A DNA stretch of 64,000 nt from contig NZ_VSSR01000070.1 in the NCBI RefSeq assembly GCF_008123515.1, forward strand, positions 1 through 64,000, written 5' to 3'. Under the pieces are notes generated by a model. The model made no database searches. It was not told the DNA's origin and saw only the letters and a program-made list of their open reading frames with translations. A program made the position numbers and the translations under genes. Origin of the DNA: Bradyrhizobium cytisi. Lineage in GTDB: Bacteria; Pseudomonadota; Alphaproteobacteria; Rhizobiales; Xanthobacteraceae. Below are positions 50,319 through 59,494 of the stretch, piece by piece (within the stretch, counting starts at the first letter, position 1; every line of letters starts with the position of its first letter).

Positions 50319-51575
50319 ATGGCGCAACTGTCGGACGATTGCTTTGCCTTCGGTGGACCGATGATGTCGCTCGATGAGGCTGTTGGCCTGATCAGGGCAC
50401 GCGTCAGTGCGATTGCCGATCTCGATACAGTGGCGCTCGTTGACGCCGACGGGCGTGTGCTGGCGCGCGATATCGCGGCGCCCCTGCCGCTGCCGCCTTT
50501 CACCAACTCCGCCGTCGACGGTTACGCCGTGGGCAACGCCGACCTTCCGCGAGAAACCGAACAGGCATTCCCGCTCGATGGCCGCATTCAGGCCGGCGGC
50601 CTTGCGCAAGCACCGATCAAGCCCGGCCACACCGCGCGCATCTTCACGGGCGCACCGATGCCGCCGGGGGCCGAGACCGTCTTCATGCAGGAAGATGTCA
50701 GCATCGATGCTTCAGGCATGATCGTGCTGCCACCCGGGCTGAAGCCTGGCGCCAATGTTCGTCCGGCAGGCGAGGACATTCCTGTCGGGCACGTCGCGTT
50801 ACGCGCCGGCCAGCGGCTGCGGCCCCAGCATGTCGCGCTTGCCGCAGCCTACGGTCTGACCCGGCTCGATGTCGTCAGGCGTATCCGTGTCGCCGTTTTC
50901 TCCACCGGCGATGAGCTGGCCTCGCCCGGCGAGCCGCGCGCGGGCTCGCAGCTGTTCGATTCCAATCGCTTCATGCTGATGGCAATGCTGCGCCGTCTCG
51001 GCTGCGAGGTCTCCGATCTCGGCATCCTGCGCGACGAACGCACCTCGCTCGCCAACGGATTGAAGCAGGTCGCAAGCAGCCACGATCTGATCCTCACCAC
51101 CGGCGGCGTCTCGACCGGCGAGGAAGACCACGTCAAGGCGGCGGTCGAGAGCGTCGGCTCGCTGGTGCTGTGGCGAATGGCGATCAAGCCGGGACGGCCC
51201 GTGGCGATGGGCATCATCGGCGGCACGCCGCTGATCGGGCTGCCTGGGAACCCCGTCGCGAGCTTTGTCACCTTCGTCCATGTGGTGCGGCCGACCGTGC
51301 TGACACTCGCCGGCAGTCTGCCGGAAAAGCTCATGCCGATCCCCGTGCGCGCGGCCTTCACCTACAAGAAGAAGATCGGCCGGCGCGAATATGTTCGCGC
51401 CTCGTTGCGACCGGGAGACGACGGCGCGCTGGAGGCAGTCAAGTTCCCGCGCGAGGGCGCCGGACTGCTCTCGTCATTGGTGGAGACCGACGGCCTCGTT
51501 GAGCTCAGCGAAGACATCACGCGCGTCGAGCCGGGCGACAGTGTAGGTTTCCTGTCCTATGCCGATCTGATCTGA
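50319..51575 (+). CDS. moeA: molybdopterin molybdenumtransferase MoeA (canonical)
   Basis: A 418-residue protein of normal MoeA length. Motifs are 'PFTNSAVDGYAVGNADLP', 'IFTGAPMPPGAETVFMQEDV', 'RVAVFSTGDELASPGEPRAG', 'DLILTTGGVSTGEEDHVKAA', 'LIGLPGNPVASFVTFVHV'. These carry the acidic residues that bind molybdate and the adenylated pterin. It completes Moco by metal insertion. It is the third MoeA-type gene of the cluster and the one expected to serve general Moco supply. Nine bases after mobB. Confidence 0.93.
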   Translation: MAQLSDDCFAFGGPMMSLDEAVGLIRARVSAIADLDTVALVDADGRVLARDIAAPLPLPPFTNSAVDGYAVGNADLPRETEQAFPLDGRIQAGGLAQAPIKPGHTARIFTGAPMPPGAETVFMQEDVSIDASGMIVLPPGLKPGANVRPAGEDIPVGHVALRAGQRLRPQHVALAAAYGLTRLDVVRRIRVAVFSTGDELASPGEPRAGSQLFDSNRFMLMAMLRRLGCEVSDLGILRDERTSLANGLKQVASSHDLILTTGGVSTGEEDHVKAAVESVGSLVLWRMAIKPGRPVAMGIIGGTPLIGLPGNPVASFVTFVHVVRPTVLTLAGSLPEKLMPIPVRAAFTYKKKIGRREYVRASLRPGDDGALEAVKFPREGAGLLSSLVETDGLVELSEDITRVEPGDSVGFLSYADLI

Positions 51576-51619
51576 GGCGACGCGTTGACGTCATCGACCC
51601 CTCCCGCCATGTTGCGCTC

Positions 51620-51883
51620 ATGACCAGAACGACGCTTGATCTCACCGGGCTGAAATGCCCGCTGCCCGCCTTGAAGACGCGCAAGGCGTTGAAACCATTG
51701 CAGCCGGGCGATCAGCTCGAAGTGCACTGCACCGACCCGTTGTCGGTGATTGACATTCCGAACCTGATCCGCGAGACGGGCGACACGGTGGAGATCACCG
51801 AGCGCAACGACGCGCGCATCGTGTTCTTGATAGAAAAAGCGAATGGTTCGATAGACGCTGCCAATGCTGCGCTGCGTTCCTGA
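51620..51883 (+). CDS. TusA-like sulfurtransferase
   Basis: An 87-residue sulfur carrier of the TusA/SirA/YedF family. The CPxP active motif is seen in 'TGLKCPLPALKTRKAL', and the conserved 'CTDPLSVIDIPNLIRETGD' follows. It carries a persulfide on its cysteine. In E. coli TusA takes part in sulfur supply for Moco; here the location between moeA and the formate genes suggests it delivers sulfur for the cofactor or FdhD. It is 44 bases after moeA. Confidence 0.85.
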   Translation: MTRTTLDLTGLKCPLPALKTRKALKPLQPGDQLEVHCTDPLSVIDIPNLIRETGDTVEITERNDARIVFLIEKANGSIDAANAALRS

Positions 51884-52200
51884 GCGCGTTACCGCGCTGA
51901 TACCGACCTTTTATCTATCGACATCGACCACGGCTTCTGCCCCAATTGACTTTCCCCGTGCAGGCGCGGAGGTTGAGTCTTGTCCGCGATACGCAGATCA
52001 ACGGGCCACTTACGAAGCTCGCAAATCGTATCGGGCATAGAGCCCCGCTCGAGGGGTTAACTTTTCACACGCGCGTGACGATCCTGGCGCGCGTCGGGTA
52101 ATTGTGCGGAGCAGCAGGGACAACAGCTGCGCCGCAATGGGCTGAGGACCAGGATGGTAGCGGCAGGCTGCTCAGAAGGGCGGCCGCAGGGGAGGAATGC
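51884..52200. other. intergenic stretch before the MFS carrier gene
   Basis: About 317 bases. There are no open frames with signals. It should contain the promoter for the carrier and maybe the formate dehydrogenase genes. A strong ribosome-binding site GGGGAGGA precedes 52201. Confidence 0.4.
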
Positions 52201-53856
52201 ATGACGACAATAGAGAGCGCTGGAAGGATTTCAGGCGCTGGCGCAGGTTTTCTGGATCGCGAACGGACCGTCGCGACCGCTGGGTTCAATCGCTGGCTGG
52301 TGCCGCCGGCAGCACTCTGCATCCATCTCTGCATTGGCATGGCCTACGGCTTCTCTGTGTTCTGGCTGCCGCTCTCGCGCGCGATCGGATTGACCGCGCC
52401 AAAGGCCTGTCCGGACATCTCGCTCTGGCAGGAGCTGTTCACCACGACCTGCGACTGGAAGGTCGCGAGCCTAGGCTGGATGTATACGCTGTTCTTCGTC
52501 TTGCTCGGCGTATCCGCCGCGATCTGGGGTGGCTGGCTCGAGCGCGCCGGTCCGCGCAAGGCGGGCGCCGTCGCTGCCTGTTGTTGGGGCGGTGGCCTTC
52601 TGATCGGCGCTTTCGGCGTCTACGTCCATCAGCTCTGGATCATGTGGCTCGGTGCCGGCGTGATCGGTGGCGTGGGACTTGGACTCGGCTACATCTCCCC
52701 CGTGTCAACCTTGATCAAATGGTTTCCGGATCGCCGCGGCATGGCGACCGGCATGGCCATTATGGGATTCGGCGGTGGTGCCATGATTGGAGCGCCTCTG
52801 GCCAACCTCTTGATCAACTATTTCAAGACGCCCAACTCGGTTGGCGTCTGGGAGACCTTCGTCACGATGGGGGTGATCTATTTCGTCTTCATGATGATCG
52901 GCGCCTTCGCCTACCGCGTGACCCCGGCCGGCTGGCAGCCCGAAGGCTGGACCCCGCCGAGCGAGAAGAAGTCGATGATCACCGAGCACCATGTGCACCT
53001 CGACAACGCGCACAAGACGCCGCAGTTCTGGCTGATCTGGTGGGTGCTCTGCTTGAACGTCTCGGCGGGCATCGGCGTGATCGGCATGGCCTCGCCGATG
53101 CTGCAGGAGATCTTCGCAGGCAAGCTGATCGGGCATCCGGAGTTGACCTTCAGCCAGCTCTCGGTTGAACAGAAGGCAGCGATCGCTGCGATCGCCGCAG
53201 GCTTCGCCGGCCTGCTGTCATTGTTCAACATCGGCGGCCGGTTCTTCTGGGCGTCGATGTCGGACCTCATGGGTCGCAAGAACACCTACTACACGTTCTT
53301 CATCCTCGGCATCGCGCTCTATGCGCTGGCGCCGACCTTCGCGGCGATGGGCTCGAAACTGCTGTTCGTGCTCGGCTTCGGCATCATCCTGTCGATGTAT
53401 GGCGGCGGCTTCGCGACGGTGCCGGCCTATCTCGCCGACATGTTCGGAACGCAGTTCGTCGGCGCCATCCATGGCCGGCTGCTGACGGCATGGTCCACCG
53501 CGGGCATCATCGGTCCCGTTGTCGTGAACTACATCCGCGAGTTCCAGCTCGCGGCCGGCGTGCCTCGCGACCAGCTCTACAACACCACCATGTACATCCT
53601 TTGCGCCATGCTGATCGCCGGCCTGATCTGCAACTATCTGATCAAGCCGGTCGATCCGAAGTGGAACATGAGCGAGGCCGAGGTTGCCAAGCTCCAGGCC
53701 GCGAGCGCCAAGAGCGATGCGTCGATCCAGCACGGCTCGTTCGGTATCGGCAAGGGCGGGCTGGACCTCAAGGCCGCACTGTTCTGGGCTTTTGTCGGCG
53801 TGCCGCTCGCCTGGGGCGTGTGGAAGACGCTGGAGAGCGCGGTGAAGATCTTCTGA
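52201..53856 (+). CDS. OFA-family MFS transporter (oxalate/formate antiporter-like)
   Basis: A 551-residue integral membrane carrier with about 12 hydrophobic helices and a long middle loop. Markers for the oxalate/formate antiporter group are 'WLVPPAALCIHLCIGMAYGF', 'SVFWLPLSRAIGL', 'LGLGYISPVSTLIKWFPDRR', 'GMATGMAIMGFGGGAMIGAP', 'IGGRFFWASMSDLMGRKNTY', 'YGGGFATVPAYLADMFGTQF'. It starts at ATG 52201 after GGGGAGGA. The position before fdsBA fits formate or oxalate entry. Direct substrate cannot be read from sequence alone. Confidence 0.85.
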   Translation: MTTIESAGRISGAGAGFLDRERTVATAGFNRWLVPPAALCIHLCIGMAYGFSVFWLPLSRAIGLTAPKACPDISLWQELFTTTCDWKVASLGWMYTLFFVLLGVSAAIWGGWLERAGPRKAGAVAACCWGGGLLIGAFGVYVHQLWIMWLGAGVIGGVGLGLGYISPVSTLIKWFPDRRGMATGMAIMGFGGGAMIGAPLANLLINYFKTPNSVGVWETFVTMGVIYFVFMMIGAFAYRVTPAGWQPEGWTPPSEKKSMITEHHVHLDNAHKTPQFWLIWWVLCLNVSAGIGVIGMASPMLQEIFAGKLIGHPELTFSQLSVEQKAAIAAIAAGFAGLLSLFNIGGRFFWASMSDLMGRKNTYYTFFILGIALYALAPTFAAMGSKLLFVLGFGIILSMYGGGFATVPAYLADMFGTQFVGAIHGRLLTAWSTAGIIGPVVVNYIREFQLAAGVPRDQLYNTTMYILCAMLIAGLICNYLIKPVDPKWNMSEAEVAKLQAASAKSDASIQHGSFGIGKGGLDLKAALFWAFVGVPLAWGVWKTLESAVKIF

Positions 53857-53936
53857 TCGTAATATGATCGCCGCGGCGCGCCGCTCGCGCGCGTCGCGGT
53901 CGCCATACCGTGAAAAAGAACATCTGGGGGATTTCG

Positions 53937-54221
53937 ATGGTTCGCAACTTCGCTAATGTCGCCGCCGTGCTGCTCGTTGCCGGAGCGCTCCACTCCGCCT
54001 CAGCGCAGACAGCAACGGCTCCCGCTGCCCCGGCGCCTGCTGCAACGACCGAAGCTAAGCCGGGCAAGATCAAGCTCACCATGCAGAAGCTGAAGGACAT
54101 GAAGGCAAAGTGGGCGGCCAACAAGCCGAAGCTGAAGGCCTGCCGCACTGAGGTGAAGTCCAAGGGCCTAGCCGGCGATGACCGCTGGTTCTACATCGAA
54201 GAGTGCATGAACAAGACCTGA
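53937..54221 (+). CDS. small secreted PsiF-like protein
   Basis: A 94-residue protein starting at ATG 53937 behind GGGGGAT; ATG 53910 in frame is less likely. The signal peptide is 'FANVAAVLLVAGALHSASAQ'. After an Ala/Pro/Thr linker the C-terminal part 'KLKACRTEVKSKGLAGDDRW' then 'FYIEECMNK' resembles a PsiF repeat with two conserved cysteines. The role is unknown; the protein is periplasmic. It lies between the carrier gene and fdsB, 155 bases before the latter. Confidence 0.65.
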   Translation: MVRNFANVAAVLLVAGALHSASAQTATAPAAPAPAATTEAKPGKIKLTMQKLKDMKAKWAANKPKLKACRTEVKSKGLAGDDRWFYIEECMNKT

Positions 54222-54375
54222 GGTCGGGTTCCGCGAACCGCTCGAGATAAGGGGCACGTGGCTTGTTGGCTGCATGTCCCTTAAATGCTTATTGGGACGT
54301 ATGAATTCTATTGGCATCTGGCATGCCAAAGACTAGGATTGGACCTGTTCGAAAGAAGGTTTACGAGACGCAGCG

Positions 54376-56079
54376 ATGAGCCATGACGTGCACGAGGTCC
54401 GCTCGTTCGAACATCCGGGCGAGGGACGCAAGCGAGCCAAGGCCACGCCCAAGGGGCGGCAGGTCGATCCGACCGCCGCGCACGAGATCGAGCAATTGCT
54501 CGGCGATCGCCCGCGGCGGCGCGATCTCCTGATCGAGCATCTGCACCTGATCCAGGACAAATATCGCCAGATCTCGGCCGCGCATCTTGTCGCACTCGCT
54601 GACGAGATGAAGCTCGCCTTCGCCGAAGTGTTCGAGACCGCGACCTTCTACGCGCATTTCGACGTGGTGAAGGAAGGCGAGCCCGATATCGCTCCGCTGA
54701 CGATCCGCGTCTGCGACTCGCTGACCTGCGCGATGCTCGGCGGCGAGAAGCTGCTTGAGGATCTGCAGAGCGCATCGGGACCCGGCATTCGCGTCGTGCG
54801 CGCGCCCTGCGTCGGCCGCTGCGATACGGCGCCGATCGCAGAAGTCGGCCACAACTTCGTCGACCATGCGACCGTGGCCAATGTGATCGCCGCCGCAAAG
54901 GCCGGCGATACCCACCCGCATCTACCGAAATATATCGACTACGACGCCTATGTCGCCGGCGGCGGCTACAAGCTGCTCAACCGGATGCTCTCCGGCGAAT
55001 TGCCGAAGGACGATCTGCTGAAGGCGCTCGACGATGCCTCGCTGCGCGGCCTCGGCGGCGCGGGTTTCCCGACAGGGCGCAAATGGCGCGCGGTGCTCGG
55101 CGAACCCGGTCCGCGCCTGATGGCGATCAACGGCGACGAGGGCGAGCCCGGCACGTTCAAGGACCGCGTCTATCTCGAAAGCGATCCGCATCGTTTCATC
55201 GAGGGCATGCTGATCGGCGCGCATGTGGTGCAGGCCTCCGACGTCTACATTTATCTGCGCGACGAATATCCCGCCTCGCGCGAGATTTTGGAGCGCGAGA
55301 TCGCGAAGCTCCCCGCGGGTGGTCCGACGCTCCACATGCGCCGCGGCGCCGGCGCTTACATCTGCGGAGAAGAGTCCTCGCTGCTCGAAAGCATCGAGGG
55401 CAAGCGCGGCCTGCCCCGGCACAAGCCGCCCTATCCGTTCCAGGTCGGCCTGTTCGGCCTGCCGACGCTGATCAACAACATCGAGACGCTGTGGTGGGTG
55501 CGCGACATCGTCGAGAATGGCGCCGACTGGTGGAAGGGCCATGGTCGTCATGAACGCCATGGCCTGCGCAGCTTCTCGGTGTCGGGCCGCGTCAAGAACC
55601 CCGGCATGAAGCTCGCACCATCAGGCATTACCGTGCGCGAGCTGATCGACGAATATTGCGGCGGTATGGCCGATGGCCACCAGTTCTACGCGTATCTTCC
55701 GGGCGGCGCGTCCGGCGGCATTCTGCCGGCATCGATGGACGACATCCCGCTCGATTTCGGCACGCTGGAGAAATACGGCTGCTTCATCGGTTCGGCGGCG
55801 ATCGTGATCCTGTCGCACAAGGACAGCGTGCGCGCAGCCGCGCTGAACCTGATGAAGTTCTTCGAGGACGAAAGCTGCGGCCAGTGCACCCCGTGTCGCG
55901 TCGGAACCCAGAAGGCGGCGCAACTCATGCAGAAGCCGGTCTGGAACCGCGCCTTGCTGGAAGAATTGAGCCAGGCGATGCGCGATGCCTCGATCTGCGG
56001 GCTCGGACAGGCGGCATCGAATCCGCTGTCCACCGTGATCAAATATTTCCCTGACGAGTTCAAGGAAGCGGCCGAATGA
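54376..56079 (+). CDS. fdsB: NAD-dependent formate dehydrogenase beta subunit (fused NuoE and NuoF parts)
   Basis: A 567-residue diaphorase subunit. Residues 25-175 are a NuoE-type thioredoxin-like domain with a [2Fe-2S] site ('VCDSLTCAMLGG' and 'APCVGRCD'). Residues 190-560 are NuoF: FMN/NADH site 'GLGGAGFPTGRKW' and 'MAINGDEGEPGTFKDR', then a SLBB segment, and a [4Fe-4S] site 'DESCGQCTPCRVGT'. It passes electrons from formate oxidation to NAD. Size and domain order resemble the beta subunit of the tungsten formate dehydrogenase FDH1 of Methylobacterium. The stop overlaps the fdsA start by four bases. Confidence 0.9.
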   Translation: MSHDVHEVRSFEHPGEGRKRAKATPKGRQVDPTAAHEIEQLLGDRPRRRDLLIEHLHLIQDKYRQISAAHLVALADEMKLAFAEVFETATFYAHFDVVKEGEPDIAPLTIRVCDSLTCAMLGGEKLLEDLQSASGPGIRVVRAPCVGRCDTAPIAEVGHNFVDHATVANVIAAAKAGDTHPHLPKYIDYDAYVAGGGYKLLNRMLSGELPKDDLLKALDDASLRGLGGAGFPTGRKWRAVLGEPGPRLMAINGDEGEPGTFKDRVYLESDPHRFIEGMLIGAHVVQASDVYIYLRDEYPASREILEREIAKLPAGGPTLHMRRGAGAYICGEESSLLESIEGKRGLPRHKPPYPFQVGLFGLPTLINNIETLWWVRDIVENGADWWKGHGRHERHGLRSFSVSGRVKNPGMKLAPSGITVRELIDEYCGGMADGHQFYAYLPGGASGGILPASMDDIPLDFGTLEKYGCFIGSAAIVILSHKDSVRAAALNLMKFFEDESCGQCTPCRVGTQKAAQLMQKPVWNRALLEELSQAMRDASICGLGQAASNPLSTVIKYFPDEFKEAAE

Positions 56080-58841
56080 CCAGAATTACGTTCGAGCTCG
56101 ACGGCAAGCAGGTCGAAGCCAGTCCCGGCGAGACGATCTGGCAGGTGGCCAACCGCCAGGGCCGCGAGATTCCGCATCTCTGCTATTCGCCCGCGCCCGA
56201 TTATCGCCCTGACGGCAATTGCCGCGCCTGCATGGTCGAGATCGAGGGTGAGCGCGTGCTGGCGGCGTCCTGCAAGCGCACGCCGTCGGTCGGCATGAAG
56301 GTGAAGACCGAATCCGCGCGTGCAGTGTCGGCGCAGAAGATGGTGATGGAGCTGCTGGTCGCCGACCAGCCGGCGCGCGAGACTTCGCACGATCCGGATT
56401 CGAAGTTCTGGCACTGGGCCGAGACGACAGGCGTCACCGAGAGCCGCTTCCCCGCCGCCGAGCGCTGGGAGACCGATGCCAGCCATCCGGCGATGCGCGT
56501 CAATCTCGATGCCTGCATCCAGTGCGGCCTCTGCGTGCGCGCCTGCCGCGAGGTCCAGGTCAACGACGTCATCGGCATGGCCTATCGCAGCCATGGCTCG
56601 AAGATCGTGTTCGACTTCGACGATCCCATGGGCGAGTCCACTTGCGTCGCCTGCGGCGAATGCGTGCAGGCCTGCCCGACCGGCGCGTTGATGCCGGCCG
56701 TGATGCTGGACGACAAGCAGACGCGCGTCACCTATGCCGACCGGAAGGTGGATTCGCTCTGCCCGTTCTGCGGCGTCGGCTGCCAGGTGACCTACGAGGT
56801 CAAGGACGAGAAGGTGATCTATGCCGAGGGCCGCGATGGCCCCGCCAATCACAACCGTCTTTGCGTCAAGGGCCGCTTCGGCTTCGACTATATTCACCAC
56901 CCGCACCGCCTGACAAAGCCGTTGGTGCGGCTGCCGAATGCGAAGAAGGATTCCAACGACCAGGTCGACCCCGCCAACCCCTTCACGCATTTTCGTGAAG
57001 CGAGCTGGGATGAGGCGCTCGACATTGCCGCCAAGGGTCTCGTCAATATCCGGGATGAGAAGGGCGTGAAGGCGCTGGCAGGCTTCGGTTCGGCCAAGGG
57101 CTCGAATGAAGAGGCCTATCTGTTCCAGAAGCTGGTGCGCACCGGCTTCGGCTCGAACAATGTCGACCACTGCACCCGTCTGTGCCACGCCTCGTCGGTG
57201 GCGGCGCTGTTCGAGGGCCTCAGCTCGGGCGCGGTGTCGGCGCCGTTCTCGGCGGCTATGGATGCCGAGGTGATCTGGGTGATCGGTGCCAATCCGACGG
57301 TAAATCATCCCGTCGCCGCGACCTACATCAAGAACGCGGCCAAGAACGGCGCAAAGCTGTTCGTGATGGACCCGCGCCGGCAGACGCTGTCGCGTCACGC
57401 CACCAAGCATCTGCAGTTCAAGCCTGGCTCCGACGTCGCCATGCTGAATGCGATGATCAACACGATCATCACCGAAGGCCTGACCGACGACCAGTACATC
57501 GCCGGCTATACCGAGGGCTTTGAGGATCTCAAGGAGAAGATCAAGGATTTCACGCCGGAGAAGATGGAGCCGATCTGCGGCATTGCGGCGCAGACGCTGC
57601 GCGAGGTCGCCCGGACCTATGCGCGGGCAAAATCGTCGATCATCTTCTGGGGCATGGGCATCAGCCAGCACGTCCATGGCACCGACAATGCACGGTGTTT
57701 GATTGCGCTCGCACTGATCACCGGCCAGGTCGGCCGTCCCGGCACAGGCCTGCATCCGCTGCGTGGCCAGAACAACGTGCAGGGCGCCTCCGACGCCGGC
57801 CTGATCCCGATGTTCCTGCCGGACTATCAGCCGGTCGGCCGCGACGACATGCGCGGGGCGTTCGAGAAGCTGTGGGGCCAGGACCTCGATCCCGTCCGCG
57901 GCCTGACCGTAGTCGAGATCATGAACGCGATCCATGCCGGCGAGATCAAGGGCATGTATATCGAGGGCGAGAACCCCGCGATGTCCGATCCCGATCTCCA
58001 GCACGCGCGCCAGGCGCTCGCCATGCTCGATCATCTCGTGGTGCAGGATCTGTTCGTCACCGAGACCGCCTTCCACGCCGACGTCATCCTGCCGGCCTCG
58101 GCCTTTGCGGAAAAGGAAGGCTCGTTCACCAACACCGATCGCCGCGTGCAGCTCGCGCGCCAGGTGATCAAGCCGCCCGGCGATGCGCGGCAGGATCTCT
58201 GGATCATCCAGGAGATCGGCAAGCGCATGGGCCTGCCGTGGAATTACGCCGGCCCGGGCGAGGTCTACACCGAGATGGCGGAGCTGATGCCGTCGCTCAA
58301 GAACATCAGCTGGGAGCGGCTGGTGCGCGAAGGCGCCGTCACCTATCCGGCCGACGATCCGAACAAGCCCGGCAACGAGATCATCTTCACCACGGGCTTC
58401 CCGACCGCGAGCGGCCGCGGCAAGATCGTGCCGGCCCATGTCATTCCGCCGGACGAAGTGCCCGACGACGAATATCCGATGGTGTTCTCCACCGGCCGGG
58501 TGCTGGAGCACTGGCACACCGGCTCGATGACCCGTCGCGCCCAGGTGCTCGACCAGATCGAGCCCGAGGCGGTTGCGTTCATGTCGCCAAAGGACATGCG
58601 CAAGAAGAAGCTGCTGCCCGGCGATTTCATTCGGCTGGAGACCCGCCGCGGCGCGATCGAGGTCAAGGTTCGCTCCGACCGCGACGTGCCGGAGAACATG
58701 GTGTTCATGCCGTTCTGCTACGCGGAAGCGGCGGCGAACCTGCTGACCAACCCGGCGCTCGATCCGTTCGGCAAGATCCCGGAATTCAAGTTCTGCGCGG
58801 CGAGGGCCGAACGCGCGGAGATGCGGGACGCGGCGGAATAG
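56076..58841 (+). CDS. fdsA: formate dehydrogenase alpha subunit (Mo/W-bis-MGD catalytic subunit)
   Basis: A 921-residue catalytic subunit. The N-terminal ferredoxin-like part binds a [2Fe-2S] cluster (Cys36, Cys49, Cys52, Cys66) and two [4Fe-4S] clusters ('CIQCGLCVRACREV' and 'CVACGECVQACPTGAL'). The molybdopterin part begins 'SLCPFCGVGCQVTYEV', and the active-site cysteine is Cys370 in 'HCTRLCHASSV', with His371 beside it; there is no selenocysteine codon. The C-terminal domain includes 'STGRVLEHWHTGSMTRRAQV'. It oxidises formate to CO2 in the cytoplasm and uses bis-MGD made by the neighbouring Mo genes. The lack of a twin-arginine signal supports the cytoplasmic location. Confidence 0.93.
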   Translation: MTRITFELDGKQVEASPGETIWQVANRQGREIPHLCYSPAPDYRPDGNCRACMVEIEGERVLAASCKRTPSVGMKVKTESARAVSAQKMVMELLVADQPARETSHDPDSKFWHWAETTGVTESRFPAAERWETDASHPAMRVNLDACIQCGLCVRACREVQVNDVIGMAYRSHGSKIVFDFDDPMGESTCVACGECVQACPTGALMPAVMLDDKQTRVTYADRKVDSLCPFCGVGCQVTYEVKDEKVIYAEGRDGPANHNRLCVKGRFGFDYIHHPHRLTKPLVRLPNAKKDSNDQVDPANPFTHFREASWDEALDIAAKGLVNIRDEKGVKALAGFGSAKGSNEEAYLFQKLVRTGFGSNNVDHCTRLCHASSVAALFEGLSSGAVSAPFSAAMDAEVIWVIGANPTVNHPVAATYIKNAAKNGAKLFVMDPRRQTLSRHATKHLQFKPGSDVAMLNAMINTIITEGLTDDQYIAGYTEGFEDLKEKIKDFTPEKMEPICGIAAQTLREVARTYARAKSSIIFWGMGISQHVHGTDNARCLIALALITGQVGRPGTGLHPLRGQNNVQGASDAGLIPMFLPDYQPVGRDDMRGAFEKLWGQDLDPVRGLTVVEIMNAIHAGEIKGMYIEGENPAMSDPDLQHARQALAMLDHLVVQDLFVTETAFHADVILPASAFAEKEGSFTNTDRRVQLARQVIKPPGDARQDLWIIQEIGKRMGLPWNYAGPGEVYTEMAELMPSLKNISWERLVREGAVTYPADDPNKPGNEIIFTTGFPTASGRGKIVPAHVIPPDEVPDDEYPMVFSTGRVLEHWHTGSMTRRAQVLDQIEPEAVAFMSPKDMRKKKLLPGDFIRLETRRGAIEVKVRSDRDVPENMVFMPFCYAEAAANLLTNPALDPFGKIPEFKFCAARAERAEMRDAAE

Positions 58842-58847
58842 CAATCC

Positions 58848-58939
58848 GCGAAAACAACCCCATGCACAGTAGAACGGGGGTTGAAAGGCTTGAGGAATTT
58901 TCGGTCTTGCCGAAACGACTTGCAGCGTCGGGCAAAACA
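58848..58939 (-). repeat. dispersed intergenic repeat, copy C
   Basis: Opposite orientation to copies A and B. The right block appears as GCGAAAACAACCCCATGCAC followed by AGTAG; the left block is reduced to GCAGCGTCGGGCAAAACA. It begins 7 bases after the fdsA stop and thus lies between fdsA and ybaK. It may serve as the transcription end of the formate genes. Confidence 0.65.
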
Positions 58940-59007
58940 CCTGTATCAATGCATGGTCACCACAGCGCCCGGATTTTCCGTTTGCAAGGGCTGTGGTAAA
59001 CGTAACC

Positions 59008-59484
59008 ATGTCCAAAGTCACCCCAGCCACCCGCGCGCTCACCGCCGCTGGCGTTGGCTTCACCATCCACGCCTACGATTACGATCCGGAGGCCGAAAGC
59101 ATCGGGCGGCAGGCGGCCGCCGCGCTCAGTGAGGATCCGGCGCGCGTCTTGAAAACGCTGATGGCGCTGGTGGACGGCAAGTCGTCGGTCTGTGTCATCG
59201 TTCCGTCCGACCAGGAAGTCTCGATGAAAAAGCTCGCCGCGGCCGTGAGCGGCAAGTCGGCGCAGATGATGAAGCCGCCGGAGGCCGAGCGTGTCACCGG
59301 CTACAAGGTCGGTGGCATCAGCCCATTCGGGCAGCGCAAGCAGGTCGGCACCGTGATCGAGCAGACCGCGCTCGCCCATGACTTGGTCTATCTCAATGGC
59401 GGTCAGCGCGGCCTACAGGTGCGGATGAAGCCGACCGATGTGCGGGATGCGTTGAAGGCGATCGTGGCGGACGTGATCGCGTAG
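59008..59484 (+). CDS. ybaK: Cys-tRNA(Pro)/Cys-tRNA(Cys) deacylase YbaK
   Basis: A 158-residue YbaK/EbsC-type editing protein that removes cysteine from mischarged tRNA-Pro. The pattern is 'TPATRALTAAGVGFTIHAYD', 'LKTLMALVDGKSSVCVIVPS', 'KLAAAVSGKSAQMMKPPEAE', 'RVTGYKVGGISPFGQRKQVG'. The lysine of 'TGYKVGGISPFG' is the catalytic-site segment. ATG 59008 is preferred because the family starts close to it; a GTG at 58993 is possible. It converges with the GntR gene, 10 bases from its end. Confidence 0.88.
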   Translation: MSKVTPATRALTAAGVGFTIHAYDYDPEAESIGRQAAAALSEDPARVLKTLMALVDGKSSVCVIVPSDQEVSMKKLAAAVSGKSAQMMKPPEAERVTGYKVGGISPFGQRKQVGTVIEQTALAHDLVYLNGGQRGLQVRMKPTDVRDALKAIVADVIA

Positions 59485-59494
59485 GGCTCTTGCC

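Noticed and set aside
56076..58841. Selenocysteine at the formate dehydrogenase active site
   Set aside because: Codon 370 is TGC (cysteine). No in-frame TGA is present, so no selenocysteine is needed.
55686..59066. A very long open frame (over 1100 codons) on the minus strand
   Set aside because: It lies exactly antisense to fdsB/fdsA, whose motifs are unmistakable. GC-rich codon use creates long antisense frames, and this one has no recognisable domain.
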